From: Lachnospiraceae bacterium
GTDB lineage: Bacteria > Bacillota > Clostridia > Lachnospirales > Lachnospiraceae
DNA: 56,207 nucleotides
Direction: 5' to 3'
Assembly (NCBI GenBank): GCA_023663945.1
Contig: JAMPGL010000023.1
Coordinates: 1 to 56,207 of the forward strand
This document shows, piece after piece, positions 17,178 to 26,122 of this stretch (its first letter is position 1; each line of letters starts with the position of its first letter). The notes beneath the pieces were generated by a model that was given only the letters and a program-made list of their open reading frames with translations, searched no databases and was not told the DNA's origin. The position numbers and the translations under genes are program-made.

Positions 17178-18593
17178 ATGATGAGATCATTATTTTCTGG
17201 TGTAGCAGGTCTTCGGACGCACCAGACAAGAATGGACGTTATTGGTAATAACATTGCAAACGTAAACACGACGGCATACAAGTCGCAGTCCATGACATTC
17301 AGCGACCTGATGTATCAGACCACGCAGGCGGCATCCGGAGCCAATCAGGCTACCGGAGTAGGCGGTATCAACGCAAGGCAGATTGGTCTCGGTTCTAAGA
17401 CCAGCGCCATCAAGACCGCGATTTCACAGCCCGGCTCCTATCAGACCACCAATGACGGGTTTGATTTGATGATTACCGGCGAAGCATTCTTTATTGTTGG
17501 AAACGGTACAGTGTCCGAAAAGTACTTTACCAGAGACGGTTCTTTCTATATTGACGGCGCAGGAAACCTGGCAATGACCAGCAACGGTTACAATGTCTTT
17601 GGCTGGGGCGTAGACCCGGAAGACCCAACAGCGATTAAGCAGGATACGGTGCAGCCCCTCCGCCTGATGACAACGGATAATCTGGTATCTTCACCGGAAG
17701 CAACGACCCGTGCTACCGTAAGCGGCGTGGTGGATAAGAATGATACCGACGTCAGGGGTTCCGGAAGAGTCATGGATTTGGAATTCTATGACAATGAGGG
17801 ATATAAGTACACGGCAAGGTTTAACGTTAAAGCGGTGGATGTTGATGAGGGCGAGTATTCAGTTACATTGGAAAGTATCATGGACTCCAAGGGCAGTAAA
17901 TTCAGGGCTACCGGCAATCCTCCGATTCCTTTGACTCAGGATGCTACGTTTGGCGGTAAGAAAGCGGGAGAGCCGGTTACGCTGAAATACAACAAAGGAA
18001 ACGGAGCGTTTGAATATGTAGGCGATGCAGCTGATAAAAGTAAAACGGTTGAGCTTGCATTTACCACAGAGGATAATGCACATTTTATTCCCGATATTCC
18101 TTCCGACAGCACAATTAAGAGTTTGACAATTGATTTTTCATCCACATTCAACTACGATGCCAGCGGCGTTTCCACCATGAGCATTGAAAAGGGCGGCAAG
18201 GGAACCAACGGCGTTGTGGGAACCGGACGCGCGATGGGCGAGCTGAGCGGCATGAATGTTCAGAAGGATGGCAAGATTTACGCAACTTACGACAACGGAC
18301 AGGAAAAGCTCCTCGGTCAGATTGCAGTGGCAACCTTTGCAAACGCTTCCGGTCTTTCCAAGGAAGGCGACAACCTGTATGCGGCAACCATGAACTCCGG
18401 TGAGTTTAACGGAATCGGAGAGGATATTAGTAAGAGCGGTTACATGACCTCCGGCGTATTGGAGATGAGTAACGTAGACCTGGCGGCAGAGTTTACGGAG
18501 ATGATCACCACGCAGAGAGGTTTTCAGGCAAACAGCCGTATCATCACAGTTTCCGATACACTGCTTGAGGAGCTGACCAATCTGAAGAGATAA
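17178..18593 (+). CDS. flgE: Flagellar hook protein FlgE
   Basis: FlgE polymerises into the hook. The 471-residue protein has the axial N-terminal signature (MRSLFSGVAGLRTHQTRMDV, then GNNIANVNTTAYKSQ), the FlgE domains in the middle and the C-terminal heptad region (LAAEFTEMITTQRGFQANSR). ATG 17178 or the adjacent ATG 17181 follow AAGGAGG at about ten bases. A strong stem-loop follows the gene before flbD, which may lower expression of the genes downstream relative to hook protein. Confidence 0.97.
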   Translation: MMRSLFSGVAGLRTHQTRMDVIGNNIANVNTTAYKSQSMTFSDLMYQTTQAASGANQATGVGGINARQIGLGSKTSAIKTAISQPGSYQTTNDGFDLMITGEAFFIVGNGTVSEKYFTRDGSFYIDGAGNLAMTSNGYNVFGWGVDPEDPTAIKQDTVQPLRLMTTDNLVSSPEATTRATVSGVVDKNDTDVRGSGRVMDLEFYDNEGYKYTARFNVKAVDVDEGEYSVTLESIMDSKGSKFRATGNPPIPLTQDATFGGKKAGEPVTLKYNKGNGAFEYVGDAADKSKTVELAFTTEDNAHFIPDIPSDSTIKSLTIDFSSTFNYDASGVSTMSIEKGGKGTNGVVGTGRAMGELSGMNVQKDGKIYATYDNGQEKLLGQIAVATFANASGLSKEGDNLYAATMNSGEFNGIGEDISKSGYMTSGVLEMSNVDLAAEFTEMITTQRGFQANSRIITVSDTLLEELTNLKR

Positions 18594-18635
18594 TGACAGA
18601 CATTAAATAAAAGCTGATATAAGTTCATAGGGCAG

Positions 18636-18662
18636 AGGGAATCCGGCAGGACCGGATTCCCT
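18636..18662 (+). terminator. Strong hairpin between flgE and flbD (partial terminator or attenuator)
   Basis: AGGGAATCCGG pairs perfectly with CCGGATTCCCT over 11 base pairs across a five-base loop. An outer GGGCAG/CTGTTGCCC pairing (18630-18675) extends the stem. Only three T residues follow, so it may be a leaky terminator or an mRNA-stability element. It lies in the only sizeable gap between hook and stator genes. Confidence 0.65.
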
Positions 18663-18688
18663 TTAGCTGTTGCCCGGGGGTATAAATC

Positions 18689-18874
18689 ATGATTGAACTA
18701 ACCAAATTAAACGGGAACAAGGTTTTAGTAAACCCGGATTTGATGGAACTGGTGGAAGAAACACCCGACACGGTGATTGCTTTTACCACCGGAAGAAAAA
18801 TAATTGTAAAAGAAAGTAGACAAGAGATAAAAAATCTTGTAAAATCGTATAGAAAGGATATTTTTGCGGATTAA
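18689..18874 (+). CDS. FlbD/SwrD family flagellar protein
   Basis: This 61-residue protein matches the FlbD (swrD in Bacillus) family: MIELTKLNG at the start, then the NPDLMELVEETPDTVI and GRKIIVKES blocks. In Bacillus subtilis SwrD is needed for full flagellar power, and the gene lies between flgE and the downstream motor genes, as here. It precedes motA and motB, which fits a stator-linked role. Confidence 0.88.
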   Translation: MIELTKLNGNKVLVNPDLMELVEETPDTVIAFTTGRKIIVKESRQEIKNLVKSYRKDIFAD

Positions 18875-18894
18875 CGTAAAAGAGGGTGGAAACA

Positions 18895-19689
18895 GTGGAT
18901 TTAGCGTCGATTTTAGGTATTCTACTTTGTTTTGCCATGTTTGTATATGGTGTTATTGACAATGCCGGCATTGCTAACGTAGGACGTTACTTGGATTTGC
19001 CGTCGGCAATTATCACATTTGGAGGCGCCTTTTTTGCGATTCTGGCATCCAATTCCCTTCAAGATTATCTGGGCGGACTGAAAAGCTTTATGCTGATCTT
19101 TAAATCTTCCGCTTCGGATGTCAAGGGAATGATCCAGAAGATCATCGAACTTTCAAACGTTGCCAGAAAGGAAGGACTTCTCTCCCTTGAAGAGGCTGCG
19201 GGTGATCTGGACGATGAATTTATGAAGAAAGGAATCCTTCTGATCGTGGATGGTACTGACCCGGAGCTGGTGCGCGGCATTATGGAAACCGAGCTGGTCA
19301 GCATTGAGGACAGGCATAATAACAAGATTAAGTTCTGGGAGGATCTGGGGGCCATGGGTCCTGCGTGGGGTATGATCGGTACTCTGGTAGGTCTGGTAAA
19401 CATGCTTTACGAGATGGATGACCCGTCAAGCATCGGACCGTCCATGGCGGTAGCGCTTATCACGACTCTGTATGGTTCCCTGCTTGCAAACTGGATTTGT
19501 GCGCCGGTTGCGGCAAAGCTGAAATCAAACAACGCCAATGAGATTCTGGTGAAGTCGATTATGATTGAAGGGCTTTTGTCCATACAGGCAGGAGAGAATC
19601 CCAGAGTAATAGAAGAAAAGCTGAAATCCTTCCTGGCGCCGAAAGACCGGGTAACAACGGGCGACGGAGGTGAAGAAGAGAATGGCTAA
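18895..19689 (+). CDS. motA: Flagellar motor stator protein MotA
   Basis: MotA is the four-helix stator subunit that pushes on FliG. The product (264 residues from GTG 18895) has membrane helices near 4-24 and 31-51 and a second pair near 148-200, with the conserved WGMIGTLVGLVNML segment. The cytoplasmic loop carries the charged residues that meet FliG. GTG 18895 is chosen because GAGGGTGG lies five bases upstream; GTG 18886 falls inside that ribosome site. The end overlaps the motB ribosome site. Confidence 0.95.
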   Translation: MDLASILGILLCFAMFVYGVIDNAGIANVGRYLDLPSAIITFGGAFFAILASNSLQDYLGGLKSFMLIFKSSASDVKGMIQKIIELSNVARKEGLLSLEEAAGDLDDEFMKKGILLIVDGTDPELVRGIMETELVSIEDRHNNKIKFWEDLGAMGPAWGMIGTLVGLVNMLYEMDDPSSIGPSMAVALITTLYGSLLANWICAPVAAKLKSNNANEILVKSIMIEGLLSIQAGENPRVIEEKLKSFLAPKDRVTTGDGGEEENG

Positions 19690-20488
19690 AAGGAAACCGC
19701 CCGAGCCGCCGAAAGGCGCTCCTGCATGGCAGTCAACCTTTGCGGATTTGATGAACCTGCTTCTTTGCTTCTTCGTTATGCTGTTCTCCATGTCCAGCAT
19801 TGACGCACAGAAGTTTGAACTTTTGGCAGCATCCTTTAATCAGACCTTCAGCATTTTCACTGCCGGAGCGACAGCCATCGGCGACGGCATGCTGATCAGC
19901 AACGGGGTAAGCCAGTTAAACGAGCTGGATGATTACATCAACAGCACGGGCAGGGAGAATGAGGGAGAGACCATTCCGGAAAACTTAGAATCCGCCACGG
20001 AAATTATGGAGGAAGCCAAGTTAAAGGAATCGGAGGAGCTTGCAGAGAAGATTGAAGAGGCGTTGGAAGAAAAGAATCTTGACAAGGAAATTGACATAGA
20101 ATTTACAGCGCAGTATGTACAGCTTACCTTAAACGGAGCCCTTTTGTTTGATTCGGGAAGCGTTGAGATTAAACAGGAGGCGATGCCTCTGATGAATCAG
20201 CTTGGGATCATCTTACAGCGGTTTGCCGAGAGCAATATTGAGATTGAGGGACATACGGATAATGTACCCATGTCGGGGGCAAAATACTCCAACAATGACG
20301 AGCTCAGCAGCGGCCGTGCACTTTCTGTATTTTATTATCTGGAACAGAATACACTTTTGGATGTAGGCAAGATGAAGCACTCAGGCAGAGGTGAGTACGT
20401 ACCGATTGCAGATAACTCTACCGAAGAGGGAAGAGCCAAAAACAGGCGGGTAGAGATTAAAATATATAATTCATTAAGTGCATATTAA
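19682..20488 (+). CDS. motB: Flagellar motor stator protein MotB
   Basis: MotB anchors the stator to peptidoglycan and carries the ion-binding aspartate. The aspartate lies in the TFADLMNLLLCFFVMLFSMS helix (about residues 17-40). The C-terminal OmpA-like domain has the peptidoglycan motif (IEIEGHTDNVPM, then NDELSSGRALSVFYYL, ending with AKNRRVEIKI). Start 19682 follows GGAGGTGAAG; it overlaps the motA end by eight bases. Length is 268 residues. Confidence 0.96.
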   Translation: MAKRKPPEPPKGAPAWQSTFADLMNLLLCFFVMLFSMSSIDAQKFELLAASFNQTFSIFTAGATAIGDGMLISNGVSQLNELDDYINSTGRENEGETIPENLESATEIMEEAKLKESEELAEKIEEALEEKNLDKEIDIEFTAQYVQLTLNGALLFDSGSVEIKQEAMPLMNQLGIILQRFAESNIEIEGHTDNVPMSGAKYSNNDELSSGRALSVFYYLEQNTLLDVGKMKHSGRGEYVPIADNSTEEGRAKNRRVEIKIYNSLSAY

Positions 20489-20515
20489 TGAACATTAAGA
20501 GAATGGAGATTAGCT

Positions 20516-21040
20516 ATGAAAAAGAATCTGATTTCGATTGTGATATTGGCGCTTTTGATCGTCAACATTGTTCTTACGGCAATCATGATGTTCAGTGTGA
20601 CCAGTACCAACAAAAAGACGGCATCGCTGGTGACGGATATAGCGTCAGCCATCAGTCTGGATCTGGGAACGGAGGAGGAAGAGGTTAAGGAAGCCGTATC
20701 CATGGAAGATACAGTGACTTACACCATTGCAGACATGACCATTCCTTTTAAGAAGTCTCAGCCGACGGAGGAGGGTCAGGAGGCGAAAGACCATTTTGCA
20801 CTGCTTTCCGTAACCTTTTCCATGGACAGCAAGCATAAGGATTACAAGAGTTATGGAGAAGACATGGCTTCCAGAGAAGAGCTGATTAAGGGCAAGATTT
20901 TTGAGATAATCAACCAGCACACCATGGAGGAGGCACAGGCGGATACTGAGGCAATCCGGCTGGAGGTTTTGACTAAGATTCAAGAGCTTTTTGGGTCAGA
21001 TTTTATATACGATGCAACCATTAGAATTATTAATCAATAG
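20516..21040 (+). CDS. fliL: Flagellar basal body-associated protein FliL
   Basis: FliL surrounds the stator and supports motor function. The 174-residue product has one N-terminal membrane helix (about 5-28) and a periplasmic/extracellular domain with the family's conserved C-terminal pattern (LIKGKIFEIINQHTMEEA and a strand near the end). It lies between motB and fliM. Confidence 0.85.
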   Translation: MKKNLISIVILALLIVNIVLTAIMMFSVTSTNKKTASLVTDIASAISLDLGTEEEEVKEAVSMEDTVTYTIADMTIPFKKSQPTEEGQEAKDHFALLSVTFSMDSKHKDYKSYGEDMASREELIKGKIFEIINQHTMEEAQADTEAIRLEVLTKIQELFGSDFIYDATIRIINQ

Positions 21041-21095
21041 GCGTACACGAGTATCGTTTGTCTGATGAATATACACAGCGAAGGAGGTGAAACTC

Positions 21096-22076
21096 GTGGG
21101 CGAGGTATTATCTCAAAGTGAGATAGATAATCTGCTTGCGGCGCTCAGCAGCGGAGAGCTGGATGTAGACCAGATGCAGGATGCATCCGAAAAGCAGGTT
21201 AAAGATTATGACTTTAAGAGACCGGCGAAGTTCTCCAAAGAGCATCTGCGGACACTGGAAATCATATTTGAGCATTATGGACGGCTGGTATCAAACACGC
21301 TTGCGGTGTATCTCCGGAAGAATATTCAGGTATCGGTAGCAAGCTCCGAGACGGTTACGTTTTCTGAGTTTACCAATGCCCTTGCGAATCCGGTTATCCT
21401 TGGAATTGTAGATTTCAGGCCGCTGATAGGAAATATCCTTATTGAGCTGTCTTCCAACCTTGGATTTGCTATGATAGACCGTATGCTGGGAGGCCAAGGA
21501 CATCCCTTGGAGAAGAGCAGGGACTTTTCGGAGATTGAAATGTCAATCCTACAGAAGATGATGATCATCTGCATGCAGCTTATGCGGGAGCCCTGGCGGA
21601 CGGTAATTGACATTGATCCTGTGATGGACCGCATTGAGACTAACGCACAGTTTGCACAGGTGATTGCTCCGAGTGAGATGATTGCAATCGTTTCCATGAG
21701 TCTTAAGATCGGAGAAGCAGAAGGGTTTTTAAATATCTGCCTGCCGTATCTTACAGTGGAAGATATTATGGATAAGCTGAATACTAAGTACTGGTATTCA
21801 ACAATGCAAAAAAATGATAAGATAGACTATGAGGAGCAAATAGAAGCCCTTATTAAGAGAGTAGATGTACCGGTGAAGGCTGTTCTTGGCAGAAATCAAG
21901 TATCGGTCAATGATTTCCTAAACCTTCAGGTTGGCGATATTATCAGACTTGATACGAGAGTGGATTCGGAGATGGATATTTATGTGGGCAATATCAGAAA
22001 GTTCACGGCGCTTCCGGGTTCCAGCAAGGATAATTATGCTATACGACTGACCACGGTAATCAGAGAGGAGGAATAA
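21096..22076 (+). CDS. fliM: Flagellar motor switch protein FliM
   Basis: FliM is the C-ring switch subunit that binds phospho-CheY. The N-terminal CheY-binding motif is clear (LSQSEIDNLLAAL), the middle CheC-like domain has the GGxG FliG-binding loop (MLGGQGHP), and the C-terminal FliN-like domain follows. The start is set at GTG 21096 because the perfect ribosome site AAGGAGGTGA (21081-21090) spans the alternative GTG 21087. Length is 326 residues. Confidence 0.97.
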   Translation: MGEVLSQSEIDNLLAALSSGELDVDQMQDASEKQVKDYDFKRPAKFSKEHLRTLEIIFEHYGRLVSNTLAVYLRKNIQVSVASSETVTFSEFTNALANPVILGIVDFRPLIGNILIELSSNLGFAMIDRMLGGQGHPLEKSRDFSEIEMSILQKMMIICMQLMREPWRTVIDIDPVMDRIETNAQFAQVIAPSEMIAIVSMSLKIGEAEGFLNICLPYLTVEDIMDKLNTKYWYSTMQKNDKIDYEEQIEALIKRVDVPVKAVLGRNQVSVNDFLNLQVGDIIRLDTRVDSEMDIYVGNIRKFTALPGSSKDNYAIRLTTVIREEE

Positions 22077-22080
22077 GGTC

Positions 22081-23307
22081 ATGGACGGTATGCTGTCACA
22101 GGACGAGATAAATGCGCTGTTAAACGGCATGGATTTGTCCGGAGGAGCAGAAGAGGCTGCCAGCCAGCCGGCGGAGCCGGAAAAGACTTCGGAACCGATT
22201 GACGAAAGTCTGCTCACCGCGGATGAAAGAGATGCCGTTGGAGAGATAGCCAACATCAGCATGGGCTCTTCGGCGACTACGCTGTTTTCGCTGGTAAATC
22301 ACAAAGTAGATATTACCATTCCGGAGGTATCTCTGGCACGGTGGGAGGATGTGGTAGGCGACTACGAAAGACCCTGCGTTTTTATTCAGATCAAGTATAC
22401 GGCTGGGCTTGACGGCTCCAATATCATGGTCTTAAAGGAACATGATGTAAAGGTCATTACGGATCTGATGATGGGGGGAGACGGAAGCAACACGGAGGGC
22501 GATCTGGGAGAGCTTCATCTCAGCGCCATTTCAGAGGCTATGAACCAGATGATGGGTTCCGCCGCCACTTCCATGTCAACCCTGTTAGGGAAGATGATAG
22601 ACATCAGTCCCCCGGAGGCAAGCTTGGTTGACTTAAATGAATTTAAAAGCGGCGGGGAGATTGCTTCTTTTCTGGAAGGGACTTTTGTCAAAATTGCATT
22701 CCGTATGCAGATTGACGAATTGGTAGACAGCAGCATCATGCAGCTATATACCATTGATTTTGCAAAGAGCCTGTATGGAACTTTTATTTCCTCACAGGGA
22801 CAAAGCGCACCGGAACCAGCTCCGGCGCCTGCACCAGCGCCAGCGCCCGCTCCGGCACCAGCACCAGCACCCACACCGGCACCTGCTCCGCAGCCTGACA
22901 TGCAGGCAATGAACGGCATGCAGATGGGAATGCCGATGATGAACGGTATGCAGATGGGAATGCCGATGATGAACGGCATGCAGATGGGGATGCCCATGAT
23001 GCAGCCCCAGATGAATATGAACATTCAGCCTGCACAGTTCCAGAATTTCTCCGGCAATGCAGCTATGGCGGGAGATGAAAATATCGGATTGATCCGTGAC
23101 GTGCCCTTAGAGGTAACGGTGGAACTGGGAAGAACGAAAAAGTCTATTGCAGAAATACTGGACTTCGCACCGGGAACGATCATAGAGCTTGATAAGATAG
23201 CCGGTGAACCGATAGATGTACTCGTAAACGGAAAGTTCGTGGCAAGAGGCGAAGTTGTTGTCATTGAAGAAAGTTTTGGAGTTCGTGTAACTGAAATAGT
23301 AAAATAA
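22081..23307 (+). CDS. fliY: Flagellar motor switch phosphatase FliY
   Basis: FliY is the firmicute C-ring protein that also dephosphorylates CheY. The N-terminus has its own CheY-binding motif (LSQDEINALLNGM). The CheC-like domain (about 45-240) keeps both E-x2-N active-site patterns (GEIANISMG and ISEAMNQMMG). A long linker follows: an Ala-Pro repeat (about residues 245-270) and three 10-residue repeats of MNGMQMGMPM (residues 277-306). The C-terminal FliN domain (about 335-408) is normal. The linker repeats are unusually regular and correspond to a 30-bp DNA repeat. It starts four bases after fliM. Confidence 0.96.
   Translation: MDGMLSQDEINALLNGMDLSGGAEEAASQPAEPEKTSEPIDESLLTADERDAVGEIANISMGSSATTLFSLVNHKVDITIPEVSLARWEDVVGDYERPCVFIQIKYTAGLDGSNIMVLKEHDVKVITDLMMGGDGSNTEGDLGELHLSAISEAMNQMMGSAATSMSTLLGKMIDISPPEASLVDLNEFKSGGEIASFLEGTFVKIAFRMQIDELVDSSIMQLYTIDFAKSLYGTFISSQGQSAPEPAPAPAPAPAPAPAPAPAPTPAPAPQPDMQAMNGMQMGMPMMNGMQMGMPMMNGMQMGMPMMQPQMNMNIQPAQFQNFSGNAAMAGDENIGLIRDVPLEVTVELGRTKKSIAEILDFAPGTIIELDKIAGEPIDVLVNGKFVARGEVVVIEESFGVRVTEIVK
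22909..22998 (+). repeat. Three tandem 30-bp repeats inside fliY
   Basis: Bases 22909-22938, 22939-22968 and 22969-22998 are near-identical copies (one to three substitutions) of a 30-bp unit that codes for MNGMQMGMPM. A degenerate Ala-Pro coding tract lies just upstream (about 22812-22890). The unit length preserves frame, so copy number can change without breaking the gene. Confidence 0.95.
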
Positions 23308-23325
23308 AAGTTAGGAGAAGAAGAC

Positions 23326-23688
23326 ATGGCAAAGAATATTTTAGTTGTTGATGACGCGGCATTCATGCGGATGATGATTAAGGACATCCTGACCAAGAAT
23401 GGCTACAATGTAGTGGGTGAGGCAGAAAACGGCGCCAAGGCTCTTGAAAGGTACAATGAGCTTAAGCCGGATCTGGTTCTGATGGACATTACCATGCCTG
23501 AGGTAGACGGAATCGCGGCTCTTAAGAACATTAAGGGCTCAGACCCCAACGCAATGGTGATTATGTGCTCCGCTATGGGACAGCAGGCAATGGTTATCGA
23601 GGCAATTCAGGCAGGCGCCAAGGACTTTATTGTTAAGCCTTTCCAGCCGGACCGTGTTTTGGAAGCCGTTAAGAAGGTTGTAGGCTGA
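23326..23688 (+). CDS. cheY: Chemotaxis response regulator CheY
   Basis: CheY is the single-domain receiver that carries the chemotaxis signal to the motor. The 120-residue protein has the acidic pair after LVVDDAAF, the phospho-acceptor aspartate in LVLMDITMPEVDG (Asp 53 or so), a Ser/Thr-type switch residue after MVIMCSAMG, and the invariant lysine in DFIVKPF. It lies between fliY and fliO, as in the Bacillus fla/che operon. Confidence 0.97.
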   Translation: MAKNILVVDDAAFMRMMIKDILTKNGYNVVGEAENGAKALERYNELKPDLVLMDITMPEVDGIAALKNIKGSDPNAMVIMCSAMGQQAMVIEAIQAGAKDFIVKPFQPDRVLEAVKKVVG

Positions 23689-23689
23689 T

Positions 23690-24058
23690 ATGCTTCTTAC
23701 GATCACAACCAGAGCGGACAGCTATGTTCAGTTTATTACGGTTCTCCTTTTGTTTGTGTTTATTCTGGCGATTACCTATCTGGTTACCAGATGGATCGCC
23801 AAAACGCAGAAGCAGAGGGTTGGAACCGGTAATCTGGAGGTGATAGAAACCTGCAGAATTTCACAGAATAAGTATGTCCAAATTCTCCGTGCAGGGGAAA
23901 AGTATCTGGTGATCGCGGTAGGCAAGGATGAAATCCATATGCTGTCGGAGCTGTCAGAGGAAGAACTGGTATTTCGGGAAGAGACACAGGGAAAGACTCC
24001 GGATTTTGCCGGAGTTCTGGAACGGGTCAGGAAATTAAAGGAAAAAGAGAAAGACTAA
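23690..24058 (+). CDS. fliO: Flagellar biosynthesis protein FliO (FliZ)
   Basis: FliO is a small membrane protein that aids assembly of the FliP export-gate ring. The 122-residue product has one membrane helix (about 14-36) and a cytoplasmic FliO domain (NLEVIETCRISQNKYVQILR, then YLVIAVGKDEIHML). It starts one base after the cheY stop codon and is followed by fliP. Confidence 0.88.
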   Translation: MLLTITTRADSYVQFITVLLLFVFILAITYLVTRWIAKTQKQRVGTGNLEVIETCRISQNKYVQILRAGEKYLVIAVGKDEIHMLSELSEEELVFREETQGKTPDFAGVLERVRKLKEKEKD

Positions 24059-24074
24059 GGGATGATAAGGCAAT

Positions 24075-24941
24075 ATGGGAAAAAGGTTTGCCGATAAAAA
24101 GATAATAAGAATGATATGCCTGCTGATGACGGTAGGCATATTGTGCATTATTCCCCGGGTAAATGTTTACGCGACGGTTGATGAGGCAGACACGGGCGAA
24201 AGAGATACCACAACGGTTGTCAATGAGCCGGGAAGCGCGGAGGAAGGCGATGATCTGCTGGATTTGAACATTGCCAATGCGCTTACCATTACCCAGAGCG
24301 GGGACAACGGGCAGGTTAACGGAACGCTCCGGATCTTGATCACGCTGACGCTGATTGCGCTTGCGCCGACGCTGCTGATCATGCTCACCTCGTTTACCAG
24401 AATCATTATCGTGCTTCATTTTACCAGAGCGGCGTTAAATACCCAGACGGCGCCGCCCAATCAGGTTTTGATGGGGCTTGCGCTGTTTCTCACCTTTTTT
24501 ATCATGCGCCCTACGCTGACACAGATTTATGATGAGGCGGTTGTGCCGATGGAAGAGGGAACCATCACTCAGGAGGAGTTTTTTGACAAGGGTGTACAGC
24601 CTCTGCGGGAGTTTATGTATACGCAGACGCAGACAAGTGATGTGAGGCTGTTTTTGGATATCAGCGGCAACGAGTGGGAGAGCGGTTCGCTTGACGACAT
24701 TCCGCTCACGGTTTTGGTGCCTGCGTTTATTATCGGGGAACTGCGGATGGCGTTTATCATCGGGTTTATTATTTACATTCCTTTTATTGTGATTGATATG
24801 GTAGTTTCCTCTACCCTGATGAGCATGGGTATGATGATGCTGCCGCCCACGACCATCTCCATGCCGTTTAAGATTTTATTGTTTGTGCTTGCAGATGGGT
24901 GGAATCTGGTCATTGCAAATCTGGTTAAGACATTTTACTAG
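24075..24941 (+). CDS. fliP: Flagellar export gate protein FliP
   Basis: FliP forms the core of the flagellar type III export gate with FliQ and FliR. The 288-residue protein starts with a signal-peptide-like helix and has the two FliP signatures (LLIMLTSFTRIIIVLHFTR and the C-terminal MVVSSTLMSMGMMMLPP segment). The order fliP-fliQ-fliR-flhB-flhA follows. A 75-base gap to fliQ contains a small hairpin (TACTGG/CCAGTA, about 24943-24966). Confidence 0.96.
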   Translation: MGKRFADKKIIRMICLLMTVGILCIIPRVNVYATVDEADTGERDTTTVVNEPGSAEEGDDLLDLNIANALTITQSGDNGQVNGTLRILITLTLIALAPTLLIMLTSFTRIIIVLHFTRAALNTQTAPPNQVLMGLALFLTFFIMRPTLTQIYDEAVVPMEEGTITQEEFFDKGVQPLREFMYTQTQTSDVRLFLDISGNEWESGSLDDIPLTVLVPAFIIGELRMAFIIGFIIYIPFIVIDMVVSSTLMSMGMMMLPPTTISMPFKILLFVLADGWNLVIANLVKTFY

Positions 24942-25016
24942 TACTGGCAGGGACATATTTCCAGTAGCGTAATTTGTGATTATTTGATAATCTGAAACGG
25001 AAAGGAAGGGATCACA

Positions 25017-25286
25017 GTGACAGTTGATGAGGTAACGGCTATTGCCAGTACTGCACTTTATCTGGTAATTAAGGTGGCGGCTCCGGTGCTTTTGGTTTCA
25101 CTGGTGGTAGGGCTTTTAATCAGTATTTTTCAAACGGTTACTTCCATACAGGAGCAGACGCTTACGTTTGTGCCTAAGATTCTGGCGGTGTTCTTTGCGC
25201 TGATTGTCCTTGGGAACTGGATGCTTACGGAAATGTCCGGATTTATGGTAGAATTGTGGTCAAACTTTAACCAGTACATCAGGTGA
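25017..25286 (+). CDS. fliQ: Flagellar export gate protein FliQ
   Basis: FliQ is a two-helix export-gate subunit. The 89-residue length and sequence (LLVSLVVGLLISIFQTVTSIQEQTL is the family signature, given here in part) are typical. It starts with GTG 25017 after AAGGAAGGGA. Its end abuts the fliR start with a few bases of overlap in the longest reading. Confidence 0.95.
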   Translation: MTVDEVTAIASTALYLVIKVAAPVLLVSLVVGLLISIFQTVTSIQEQTLTFVPKILAVFFALIVLGNWMLTEMSGFMVELWSNFNQYIR

Positions 25287-25291
25287 CGTTT

Positions 25292-26071
25292 ATGTTGGAA
25301 TACGGGTTTACCTTTGGAGATTTGGAATATTTCCTGCTGATTCTGGTGCGTGTGACCTGCTTTGTGTATATAGCGCCGTTTTTCAGCATGTCCAATACGC
25401 CCCGCCGGGTGCGCGTGGGACTGAGCATCTTTATCGCCATCCTGCTCTATCAGGCGGTGCCTCATACGGATTTGGAATATGAGACGCTTTTGGGCTACTT
25501 TATGATTGTGATGAAGGAAGCGGTGACGGGGTTTTTGATTGGCTTTGCGGCGAATCTGTGCAGCACCGTGGTATCCTTCGCAGGGCATATTGCAGATATG
25601 GAGATGGGGCTTTCCATGGCTAATCTGATGGATCCATCCACCAAAGAAAGTTCGACCATCACGGGTATTTACTATAATTACATGGTGCTGCTGATGCTGA
25701 TGATTTCCGGTCTGCATGAGTACCTGTTAAAGGCGCTGGCGGAAACCTACACGCTGATTCCGGTCAACGGAGCGGTGTTTAGGAGCGACAGCCTGATGGC
25801 GGCAATGACGGAATTTATGGCAAATTATATTATCATCGGTTTCCGGATCTGCCTTCCGATTTTTGCATCCATGATTATTCTGAATGCAGTGCTTGGAATT
25901 TTGGCAAAGGTGTCGCCGCAGTTAAATATGTTTGCGGTGGGTATTCAGATGAAGCTTTTAGTGGGGCTCAGCGTCTTGTTTTTGACAACGGCAATGCTGC
26001 CGGGAGCGGGCAATTTTATTTACACGCAGATGAAACGGGCTGTGGTCTCGTTTGTGGAAACCATGATGTAG
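25292..26071 (+). CDS. fliR: Flagellar export gate protein FliR
   Basis: FliR is the single-copy subunit that closes the export gate helix. The 259-residue protein is polytopic with about six membrane segments and the family motif around AGHIADMEMGLSMANLMDP. ATG 25292 follows AGGTGA; GTG 25283 in the same frame overlaps fliQ and is less likely. Confidence 0.95.
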   Translation: MLEYGFTFGDLEYFLLILVRVTCFVYIAPFFSMSNTPRRVRVGLSIFIAILLYQAVPHTDLEYETLLGYFMIVMKEAVTGFLIGFAANLCSTVVSFAGHIADMEMGLSMANLMDPSTKESSTITGIYYNYMVLLMLMISGLHEYLLKALAETYTLIPVNGAVFRSDSLMAAMTEFMANYIIIGFRICLPIFASMIILNAVLGILAKVSPQLNMFAVGIQMKLLVGLSVLFLTTAMLPGAGNFIYTQMKRAVVSFVETMM

Positions 26072-26122
26072 CATAATCAGATTTAAGTAGACGAAAAGGT
26101 CTGCATAAAGGAGCAGATTCCA

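Noticed and set aside
22515-23024. 169-residue minus-strand frame opposite fliY
   Set aside because: It is the antisense of the fliY repeat tract and has a low-complexity Gly-Ala composition.
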